Source: Pseudoscleropodium purum (Eukaryota; Streptophyta; Bryopsida; Hypnales; Brachytheciaceae). Taken from it: a stretch of DNA of 64,000 bases. A model generated the notes under the pieces. That model made no database searches and had not been told where the DNA came from. It was given only the letters and a program-made list of their open reading frames with translations. The DNA lies in the NCBI GenBank assembly GCA_963969395.1, contig OZ017803.1, positions 16,554,001 through 16,618,000 of the forward strand, read 5' to 3'. Both the position numbers and the translations under genes were made by a program. This document shows, piece by piece, positions 1 to 10,063 of this stretch. The number at the start of each line of letters is the position of its first letter. Position 1 is the stretch's first letter.

Positions 1-760
1 TGCAAGTAGCCCAAGTAGCTCAAAATTTTTTATTTTTTTCAAAAATAAAATTTAAAATTGGTTATCTCAATTTATATATATGTGGAAAGCTTTGAATCAA
101 TCTATTTTCATTAATGAGATGAAGTTATGGGGAGTTTTAGTTTGCAAATAGTTATAGAATCTCTACACTAATATAAACCTTGAAGTCCTTTATTCAACTC
201 AATTTTCAATATTTTTGAAGAAAATAAAAGAAATGGATGTAGATTGTTTATTACAATATTACAACCATTGGGACTGGCATTTAAAAAAAATTTAAACTAA
301 ATTCTTAACAATTTAGTATTTTAAATCATATTCTAGTTTTTTGTACTTATTATTTTTCAAGCATGAATATGAAATAATTTTTGTTTGAAATTTTTTCTAT
401 GTATTTCTAATTTATTTTTTAAATATATTATGGAGATTATTAATTTATACAATCTACACAATTTTAATTAAAATGTTTGAAAGATGAAATCTAACCATTT
501 GGGAAGAGTTGAAAATACTTCTTTTTGAAATTCAAGTGACTTGATCTTACAATTGGTAAGGTTTCTTATTTTGAAATTTTAGGAGAGTATATATTCTGAA
601 AACTTAAATAAAAAATACTATGGTTGAATTTGTAAATGAATAAATATAGATGAAATTTTAGCTTTGCTTCGGATATAAGTATTTTGAAGCATTTTTGGAC
701 CTAAAAACATCAAATAACTTTGGAGGTTAAGTCAACTTTTAATATTTTTTTATTATAGAA
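1..760 (+). repeat. Dispersed AT-rich repeat, copy A
   Basis: First of three related copies in this window. It matches about 62790-63490 in the same orientation (shared words include GAGTTTTAGTTTGC and GTAGATTGTTTATTACAA, followed by a conserved CAACCATTG..A.TGGCATTT). It also matches about 56620-57370 in reverse orientation. There is no coding potential or clear terminal structure, and the left end is cut by the window edge. It may be a non-coding part of a larger retroelement or a degenerate satellite unit. Ends are approximate. Confidence 0.6.
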
Positions 761-1606
761 AGACCCTCAAACCACTCTTAAAGACCTTAGGTAAGGATAT
801 TTTACTTTATTAACTTAATGACAGAATTGTGTCCAACATATATTCTAAATAAAATGAATTGGGATTGGGATACAAGTTAAGATTCATATAGAGAATGCTA
901 TTAATAGTCCCTTGAAATTGAAGTTTGAATGAACATGCACTTTGAAGGATAAATGTTGACTTATCATAAAGTATCATTGGAAAATTTTCATTACATTTTC
1001 AAATAATTGCATTCTATGACACAATCATCGTCTTCTATGGGATGCCCCAACAATCCAAGATCATCCATTGAAGTCTTTAATCATTCATCTAATTTCTCAA
1101 TTTTTTAGTAGAGATTTAAGAGTGAGAATGGCATTCTTCCATGTCATTTTTTCATTTTTTTACATATTTCTCATTTGATATTAATCAAGTGCAAGATGAA
1201 GATGTCTATATATATTATTTTTAATAATACATTTGAGTTTAAGAGTTTGCTATTAAAAAGAACAATTGACAAATTTGGACTCATAACTTGAAGAGAATTG
1301 GAGAAACATTGCCCTCCAAAAAAATTTGAAATTTCTATACATTTGTTGTTAATGTGCAAAGAAAGTTAGGGATTTTTTTTTCATTTATTTAGGACAATGC
1401 AAAACCAACAATGCTAGTGTGTGAGTATGGAAATGTAAGTATATGAGCCTTGAGTCTAAATGAAAGTAGATATCCTACTACCATTGAAGGTGTTTAGAAC
1501 ATAAACACCTATATTGTGTTACAGTATAATCATAAAAGGTGTCTATAGTATAAACACCTATAACATAGGTATCTAGACTCTTAGGCTTATGGATTCATGA
1601 TTTTAG
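761..1606. other. AT-rich intergenic stretch, nothing recognised
   Basis: No open frame with protein character, no RNA gene and no repeat with clear ends was seen. A short near-repeat of the word AACACCTATA, with intervening ATTGTGTTACAG, occurs around 1500-1570. Confidence 0.5.
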
Positions 1607-3129
1607 CACTATAAGAAACCTCTATTTTTTGTAATAAGTAGAAAACATGGTAAATTTGTCAATTTGAACGTCAACTATGTCAACAAGGATGTCTAAAAAA
1701 ATGTGTCAAATTGGACATGCCAAAAAACATGGAAACTTTTAAGAAACATTGTTTGATTTTAAGGAAATTTTGAAGGACATCACAAAAAACATGGTCTTTC
1801 AAGGCCATAAAAAGTTGTCATGAGGGTGCTACTTGGCCTCCACATCAGCACCAACAAGGTGAGTAGTGCCACATCATTAATTTTTTCATTAAGGCATTTG
1901 TTGATGTCATCAACACATTGGATCTTGGATCTTGTCAATTTGGATGTGTGTTGTAACGCACATATTTTTTTTGGACATCAGTAGTGACATAAAAATAATT
2001 TATTTGAACATCATGTAGCATTTATTATATGTTACAATATGTCTATAGAGACATGAAATCATTACAAACATCTTCTTGAACATACTTGATGAATATGTGT
2101 CAATTTTTTGAAACATATTAAACTTAGACATCCAAATGTTTTTTAAGATATCAACCTAGATGTTTGGATATACATTTTATAATTTCAACTTAGACATATA
2201 CATACCATACAAAATAGACCTTACAAAATACACTATACAACATACAAAATATAAAATACACCATACATTGTACAACATATACAATGCATTGTATACAATA
2301 TGCCATACATTATATAACATATATTGTATGCCATATATAATATATATGCTATACATAATGTATCATATTTGAATTGAAAAGCCAATTATTTTAAATATAT
2401 CAATATGAAAAACAAGGCTATTTATACAAGTGGGTGGTAGAAGGGAAGACAAACCATATGGGATATATAGAACTTTGGAGTTGTTTGAAAAATATAATTT
2501 TAAACATGAATATCCTCATGAACACAACTTTGTCTTAGTTGATGTTTAAAAAAACATTTGGACATCTTAGTTGACATCTCTGTTAATGTCTCAAAAAACA
2601 TCTTGACGTTTCAGTTAATGTCTTAGTTGACATTTAAAAAAACATCTTGACATCTCAGTTGATATTTTTGTCAACGTTAAGAAAATTTTAATTCTTAGAT
2701 GGTGTCAAAGTGTGTTGACATCATCTTCTTTGGATACCATGTTAGGTGCCATTTTCTTTTCAAAAAATTGCAAAAAAATACCATATGGCTACCCTTTCCT
2801 TATTTTTTTCAACTTTGGTTAGTGTTTTACCTCAAGCCCATGCAACTTCTACAAATTTATCTATAGTCAAATTATAAACCCTTGTTGACATAGTACCATC
2901 ACATTTTGGGGATGTCACAAAAAACATGTCAACTTTTTTTGGGATGTCTCACAGAACATACTTGTTTTTCCTAATATAACATTGTTTCCCATTCACATAC
3001 ACACATTCACTGCAATGTCCATTCCAATTTTGCCACCCATTGCCTCTTAATCTCCAACATCCTCTTATTTGCAAAAACATGACGCATTTGAAGTCTAATG
3101 TAATAAAAAAACGTGGGTTTCTTATAGTG
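1607..3129. mobile_element. Non-autonomous CACTA (EnSpm-type) DNA transposon
   Basis: The left end reads CACTATAAGAAACC and the right end is its reverse complement, GGTTTCTTATAGTG. The element is flanked on both sides by the trinucleotide TAG (1604-1606 and 3130-3132). CACTA termini with a 3-bp target duplication are the hallmark of this superfamily. The 1.5-kb interior has no transposase-like frame. It holds sub-repeats built from variants of GACATCT..GTTGACAT (about 2540-2720) and an ATACA/TATAC-rich stretch (about 2180-2360). It therefore needs a transposase from elsewhere. The same 14-bp terminus starts the small foldback element at 50062, so both probably belong to one family. Confidence 0.85.
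2180..2365. repeat. Low-complexity ATACA/TATAC-rich tract inside the CACTA element
   Basis: A degenerate tandem of words such as ACATACAAAATA, CCATACATTGTA and CATATATAATATAT. One frame stays open and would give a Tyr/Ile/His-rich peptide, but this is a by-product of the repeat and not a gene. Confidence 0.6.
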
Positions 3130-3141
3130 TAGGTTCACATA

Positions 3142-3416
3142 CACATTAGATGAAATTTGAGGCCTCCAACAACCCGTTTCGGGCTTGTTCCCATCGTTGT
3201 TCCCATGCAGTGAATGGTATAGCCGGTTGTTCTCAAAAAAAAATTCAAATTTTTTTTAATTCTTAGAATGCAAAAGAAAGTTGAATTTAAAAAAAATGGG
3301 GGCAATGACGTGGCACTCTTTTGGCCACGTTAGACTGCACCGTTGGCCACATTCACTGCATTCTTAGGGCCAAATTACTCACAATCTATTGGAGGCCTCA
3401 AATTTCATCTAATGTG
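3142..3416. mobile_element. Foldback (MITE-like) element with 28-bp perfect inverted ends
   Basis: Positions 3142-3169 are the exact reverse complement of 3389-3416 (28 bp, centred on GAGGCCTCCAA). A second inner inverted pair, around TGCAGTGAAT (about 3206) and ATTCACTGCA (about 3351), would extend the hairpin. It begins 12 bp after the CACTA right end. No convincing target-site duplication was found, so the superfamily is unassigned. Confidence 0.65.
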
Positions 3417-3418
3417 AA

Positions 3419-4043
3419 GTGATGCAATAGTTTACATCTATATAAACAAATCAAATGTGTGAAATTGAATGTGGATTCAACTTAAATTGTTCACTCATCT
3501 AAAAGTGTGTACATACATTCAAAAGAGAGTAATGTTGTCTTCAAAATATGTAGCTTTGTGGAGTGATGCAAATGTTTACATCTATATAAACAAATCAAAC
3601 ATGCAAAATCACTCTAAAAAGCCCTCATCGATTGCAAATGGGTTGTCCTTTTGAAAACCCATCAAGCAACTAGAACATGGCTTCATAGCTCCAAAAGAAT
3701 TTGGTGCCAATTTGATAATACTTGGCTTTGTGCTAATTTGTTAGCTAGTAGGGAAGGACATTCCATTTGTTGGACCGCTAGGGGCCCTCTTTCTTGCTTT
3801 TTTTTAGTTTGTTCGGTTTTTTTTGTTCATACTCTTTTTTCTTCATTTGACCAGCCTTTCAGCTTGGCTATTTGTTGGGGTTTTTTTGTGCAATGGCTCG
3901 CCATTTGTTATAAAAAAAAAAAATGATAAAAATAAATAAATAAATAAATAAATGCAAATTCACCTTAAATTGTTCATCTAACACAGTGTGTACTACATAC
4001 ATCCAAAGAAGAGTGATATTGTCCTCAGAATATGTAGCAAATC
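3419..4043. repeat. Tandem duplication of a ~145-bp segment, second copy split by a LINE tail
   Basis: Copy 1 is 3419-3560. Copy 2 is 3561-3612 continued at 3952-4043. Both start with GTGATGCAA..GTTTACATC and then TATATAAACAAATCAAA, share CTTAAATTGTTCA, and end near AATATGTAGC. The interruption of copy 2 is exactly the inserted LINE fragment. Confidence 0.75.
3613..3951 (+). mobile_element. 5'-truncated LINE 3' end with poly-A tail
   Basis: This insertion splits a duplicated segment. It is flanked by a near-perfect 12-bp target duplication (ATGCAAAATCAC at 3601-3612, ATGCAAATTCAC at 3952-3963). It ends in a poly-A and AAAT-rich tail (3911-3951). One frame (about 3651-3830) resembles the C-terminal tail often seen in plant L1-type ORF2 proteins. 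The pre-tail text (CAGCC, GCTTGGCTATT, CCATTTGTT) resembles the fragment ending near 37410, so both may come from one LINE family. Heavy 5' truncation is normal for target-primed reverse transcription. Confidence 0.75.
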
Positions 4044-4900
4044 AGCGATTTCATCCACTGAAAATGGGAGAATACATCAATCGCCGCACTAACAGTGCTT
4101 CTCAAAAACTTGTATCGCTTTCTAATCCGAAACATCGCTCACAAATCAAAACGCTGGACAAAGGTCGATAGTTGGCGCTACAAATCGCCCCACCAAAACG
4201 ATACCTGCGGTACCTGCCGTGCGAAGGTCGCTTTTGCCGTGCCGTGACTGATAGATCCCGAGTGCAGGACGGAGCGCCGGTGGAAAACGGCATGCTCGGA
4301 ACTCCAATTTGAAAGTCTGAACTGAACTTTTTCTTTCCATCACTGTAAGCAAATCAAGTTGGAGACTTCCTTGGAGGAGTTCAAAACTGGGTACGTGTTT
4401 CCTGAACACGCTTGTTTCAAAACAAAAACAAAAAAACAAAAACAAAAAAACTGAGTAACTTACGTGCTGTGTACAAAAACAAAAGTCATTCTTCTCTGAA
4501 AAACTGAGTACTGTACAAAACAAAAACAAAGCAAAAACAAAGCAAAAACAAACAATCTGAGTACGTGCACGTGGTCCTTGTTCACAGGAATAACTCATCT
4601 TCTTATCTCATCAGAAAATGATGGAAAGAAGTACTGGAAACAGTGGAAAGACCCCCCGGAAGTGAGGGGAATAAGTTAAGTAACTGAAGTCATTCTTCTC
4701 TCACTGGGAATATGCCAATGTATGCCGTATGATCATGATTCCTCCACTTGTCCCAAGTTCTGGGAACCGGCATGCATGAAATTCTGCAATTATTTGTATT
4801 CCCTTCTGACGAGGAGAGGTCACATTCAATCGAAGTATTGACGAAGCATCTTTCTAAAAAGTATGGATTTGGATTTTCGGAGGACTGCAATACTATAGTG
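4044..4900. other. GC-richer island with a degenerate minisatellite, no gene recognised
   Basis: Base composition rises sharply compared with its flanks (4130-4300 is the richest part). Four degenerate repeats of an AAAACTGAGTA..GTACGTG-type unit, spaced about 50-65 bp, occur at about 4384, 4450, 4502 and 4556, with A/C-rich runs between them. The open frames here read through these runs and show no domain. Confidence 0.45.
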
Positions 4901-7900
4901 GAAAGAGAGTTTTAGTGGTTTCTACTGGAAAGACAAGAAGAAGACACATCTTGTGTACTTTGATTCATATTTTTGGGACTTGTAATGAAAAAGTTATGAG
5001 CTTTGGAAGTTAGAATTAGGGGATGGGTCTGAAATTGACTTGAACTTGAAATGTTCATTGTGGATACACTAAATACCCTAATATGCCTTTATGTTAAAGG
5101 ATGATTTTAGAATTGGGGTAGTTTTAGCACACTCCACTTTACTTTGACCATACAAGACCTCAATATCTTTTCAAGGACTATTAAACATGATTGTCAACCA
5201 TAAGTTTGTTATATAGAAGATAGTAACACCTCAAAGAGGCTAATTTCTTTTTCTCCAACACACACCAAAAGGCTTTGAATGAATACTTTAAAGACTCAAA
5301 ACTAAGACAACTTTTTAGAAGCAACCAATGAGAAGTGGGGAGTTTTTGAAGCAACTAATTAAAGTTGAGAAATTTTGTGGTTTAAGGGTGTCCATTCAAG
5401 GTGGGTCTAGAATGAAGTACGGTATAGCTAGTATATGTTTTCAACTTTGAAAATTTGTTAAATATCACAAAATGCTAGAAAATTATAAAACTGCTTGAGT
5501 TGCATTTCAATCTCTATAGTTTGCTAATAACCTCATTTAAAAGTATTTTTGGTCATTTGACCTTTGAGGAAGTGGAACTAGAAAAAATGTCTCTCTTAGG
5601 TGATGCTATCTTACGTAGGATTGCTTTGTATAAGTTTCTTTGATTGTTGAAAGATTATTAAGAGTTTTTGTTATTTGATGACCAAAAGAATTTGAAAATA
5701 TCTCAACACTAATTTGAACAAAAAAAGAATGACTAGAATTTTTTCTTTGACAATTCAATGCAAATGTTATAGAATGTTAAGAAAATGCAATGTTAAGAAT
5801 GTATTATTGAAGTACCAACCAGAAAAAGTGGCGAAGGGCCATCAAAATAAAATTTCCATAAAATTTTATTATTGTAGTTACAAAACATTCTTAACAATTT
5901 TTATATAAATTCACAACTAGAATAAAATTTAGGAATTTTTTTCACTTTCAACAAGTAAAAAGTCCTTTCAATCACTTTTGAGTCAGTTTCCTTATTGAAA
6001 GTCAATCATAAAATTGGAATGACAACAGTAAATCATGAGTTTGGCAGTTATTGCCACTTTTTAGTGCATTGAGACACTTTGTGTCACAATATACTAAAAT
6101 TTCAAAATTTCGGATTTCAAAATTTTTATTTCCAATCACCCCTCCTCCCTCTTGTAATTTTACAAACCAACTTGTTTGACAATCAATATGGGACAATTCA
6201 TCTCATATCTATATCTGGTATTGTATCCATATTCAATATATATTTGTATGCGGTATTGTATCCGCATCCGTATTTTGTATCTAGTATGTATTCATATGCA
6301 CTATTGTATCCATATCTAGTATTTTATATTTGGACGGCTCAAATTAAATCTCACAAGATCAACAACTTGTGATTTTTTGAGAAATTAATAGCAATTTCAA
6401 GGGTAAGCATTTTTTTTTTACAAAAATCAATGGTTTGTAAATTTTTTGAGAGGGGGGGGGGCAACTATTGCAAACTAGGGTGGTACACCTCTTTTCAGTG
6501 CATTATCATTGTCATTCAAGTGTTGTTCAATGTTTTTTAATAGTTGGCTAAAATTGTACTTTCCATCGATTTGTGCAAAATAAAAAAAGATTCAATGTTG
6601 AAGACATCAATACTTTTTTTCTAAAGGTAAATTTCTTAATACTAGGTAATATTGAATATTATGACAATCTTCTTCAACAAATTTGTACCACTGCACTCTC
6701 AATTTGGAACATAAAAAATTCATAGAATATCTTATCTAGCTAGGATGCAATAAAAAATAAAAAATTGGATTTTTTTCTTGCTTGTAAAAACTACTTGAAA
6801 TTGGGCCTTCATCATAAAATGATTGCTTGCTCATTTAGGGAATTAGACCAATACTTTGAATAGTATTGTAGTTTAAAAAAAAAATACAAAATTTATGGTA
6901 TCACATTGTTATTGTCATTAGTTGTCATTAGCTTATTAAATCATCTACAATCCAAACAAATGTATTATATGAAACTCTTACAAGCTAATAGTCTTGAATG
7001 ACATTCAATAAGATTACTATGAAAAGAATTCTTTAAGATGCTAAATACAATTCAAATGATTTGTATTAATTGTATATTAGAACAAATATCTTCAAATCTA
7101 TTCAAAGTAAATGTAACAATGATTCAAATTTCAACCTCTAAATCATCTATAATAGTAAATGAAATCTCAAATCTTTGATTCACTAAAAATCTTCAAATTC
7201 CAATAAAATTAACATTATCTACATTTTTCTTTATATATAATTTTTTTGAAGCACATGTATGCCAACTTTTTACAATATCAATGGGGTGGGTCTTGAATGG
7301 TGAACAACAATATGCAATAAAACATTCAAATCATTGAGGCTCAAAAAGAAAACATAGGCAATTTTTGGAGTGATTATGAATCCTACCTCAACAAGTGAGT
7401 CTATGGAGTGGTTAACTTTGGATTCATGTACTTCCTAAACATAATTGCTTTTTGCTTCAAATTTGTTTAGGATTTTAGTACACAAAGAATGCTACAACAT
7501 TCATGTTTGCTCATTTGAATTTTGTCCACTCATTTTCAATGTATGGTGTAGAATGAAACTGAACAAAGTGTAGACTCAGTTTATAAAGTCATTGTATTTT
7601 ACAACTTTTCCCACATTTTCTAAGATCTTGATTCCTAACATGAATTCAAATTTTCCAAATTGATCATCCATTGTACATTATATGTATTGAGTTCCACCAT
7701 TGCCCTTGGTGAAAAACCTTCAAATCTTTTGTTCAAATTTCTCCCCCTTCAAGGAATGCTCCTAGCACCACCATACATGAAGATCCGTTTCAACAAAAAA
7801 AGAAGGATGAAACTGAATTTCCATGTCAGATTTTGAGAGCTCCACATCATCACAAACCAATCACAAGCTATAACGTGGCATTTTTGACACAAAACACACA

Positions 7901-7979
7901 CAATTTTTGCCGAATCTGACCCTCACGAAACTGTAATGCAATGTACCCGTATTGAACATATACTGTACATATACTGTAC
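4901..7979. other. AT-rich intergenic stretch
   Basis: No gene was recognised. A degenerate tandem of GTATTGTATCCATAT-like words occupies about 6205-6330. Scattered homopolymer runs occur, including G8-G9 near 6452. Nothing else is supportable. Confidence 0.5.
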
Positions 7980-10063
7980 ATGTACCTGTATCGAAACTGG
8001 TACGGCCAGGCCTTCGTTGCTTCACACGGCGAGTCAGTCATCACAATTGATGGAGTAGAATTTTAATTTTAGTGCAAGAAATTTGGTGCAAAAATCACAA
8101 CTTTTCGGGTTCGGTGCAATGAAATTGCGCAGCTTCCCAGCCGCACAACGGAGGAACGCACACAGACAGGCGGGCAAAGGAGGGTTTGCCATTTTGAATT
8201 TTCAACCGACTGAAATGACGTCAATTCGAATTTGCACAATTGCCGTTGCGAGATTCCAACCTTGCAATTTCGAAATCGGCACATTCATGGAGTCCCTCAG
8301 CAATCGATTGAGGTAATGCACAAGCTTGGAAGTTTCTTTTTCCGCAAGTGTTTGTATGAACAGTATTTCTTCCTCTTTAGCCGCATAAGTATTGTCTTAA
8401 TAAAGAAATTCACCGTAAAAGCTATCGCAAGGTTTGAGGAGGAATAATCCAGAAATAGAAAACCGGTCCAGCAGGAGTCAACATTGCGGAGCTACAGTAG
8501 AGGAATCCAAATTTGGATGCTCATTAGAATTCCATGGTCAGGTTATCGGGGGCGTAATGAGAGTTAAGGGATCAATTTCGGTAATCCGCGTCCTTTGAGG
8601 AAATTTTGCACAAGGATAGGTCCATGCGGAGGAATTTGTTGAAGAAAGAGGAGTGATGAGTGATGAGTGATGAATGGAAGGGAAGCTATTGCAATTGAGA
8701 ATATCGATCTGCTCGATTGCTTGAAGGCGGCGTCACTCAGAGTATCACGCAGAAGCTCCCGTGAGCTGGGAGGGAGTGGTACTGTATGTGTTTACTCCGT
8801 ACAAATGAAGTTTACGTTGATGCGGTGGACTGGACGGAGGACGGAGGATTTCGCATGGGAGTGTCTGCTACTGTAGCTCGAGAGAGACAGGCCCGCCGCA
8901 TCTTAAGCCAAGGGGCGCTTGCTTTTTAATGTATGACATATAATGACAGTTGTTGCTCATCCGAAGAGAATTGTAATTCGTAGAATCCGGTGATTTCATT
9001 TCATGAATCGATTGTAAATGTTGACGTGTGGCCCCTTGAGGATGACGACTGTCGAGGTCAGGAGCGACGGACGTCGCGGGCCGCGGCCAGCAAGATTCGC
9101 GTAAGTTTTGTGATGGAGTGTGAGCTTGTGGCCTGTAGGCCTTTTTTCGGGGAATCCCGGAACGAGATTCCGAGAATCGGCGGAGGCTGTGGAACTTGTT
9201 TTTGTTTTCAAGAGTGGCGTGTCTTAACTTGCTTGGATATCCTTCGCGAGGTTTTTGGAGGAGAGGGCCCGGACGGAACTGATTGTTGAGCGGGAGCCTG
9301 TCTTTATCGAACTCACCACTTTTCCCTGGCTCGCTTCCGGTGACACTTGTTTGAGATTTTATTCTTGCAAGGAATGTATGGATTTCGTGACAATTCAGCG
9401 CGATGTGCCTTTCCTGCTTTCTTAAATTGTGCCGAGGATTCTCTGCTCTGGAGCTGGAGCTTAACTTCTTACAATCTTCCTGGAGAGGGATGCTCGCTTC
9501 TCTTAGATTTTGCGGGTCCTCGGTCAGGAAAGAGTAGGAGAGATGGTGAAGATTGTGTTTGTGCGTTACAGTGGTGAAGGAAATAACAGCTAGTATTCGC
9601 TGATGTCCTTGGTGATATCTTTTCGAAAGAAGCTGTTAGAGAGTATGCGCTGAAGTTGAAGGTAATGTCTTCTTTCTGGAAAGAAATATAGGCCATGTAG
9701 TTGCTGTTAACTTACGCGACCACTCTTGCGTACACCTGTAGGAGCTCAAGGTCGGAGTTCGACTTCAACGAAGTCTTTATTTTAAGAACTTTATTAAGAA
9801 CGATCCCTTAGAGGAGTATAGACGGTTAGTAATTTAGTTGCTTTTCTGGAGCGTATCGCTCCTTGGACCGCCTTTATTTCTTTTACCTCGCTCTCTCTTT
9901 TCCGATGTTTCTTGGCGGCAGCGCGATCTTGAAATTAAAAACCGTAACTTGGTGTTGAAGCTTTCACTTATTTTTGTCGGGGTTGCAATGGCGTTGCTGT
10001 GTAGCACTTCGAGGAGAAGAAAAGGAGGAGGGAAAGGGTATTCTGAATTTTCCTATTGGCAAC
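7980..10063 (+). promoter_or_regulatory. GC-rich leader / promoter region of the Slo-like channel gene
   Basis: GC content rises at about 7980 and stays high up to the channel gene, which suggests promoter plus 5' untranslated exons. A near-perfect splice donor (CGC|GTAAGT, cut 9100/9101) points to at least one intron in the leader. Short open frames here (for example 8990-9289) show no domain and no intron-consistent extension. An ATG at 9988 opens an upstream frame that overlaps the channel start in a different frame and would run through the first splice junction. Transcription start and leader exon boundaries cannot be fixed from sequence alone. Confidence 0.5.

Noticed and set aside
2160..2372. 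70-codon Tyr/Ile-rich frame
   Set aside because: By-product of the ATACA/TATAC low-complexity tract inside the CACTA element.
4146..4598. 150-codon minus-strand frame
   Set aside because: It runs through A/C-rich simple repeats, giving Phe/Cys runs, with no domain or codon-use signal.
8990..9289. 99-codon plus-strand frame upstream of the channel
   Set aside because: No motif, crosses a near-perfect splice donor (9101), and lies in the likely leader.
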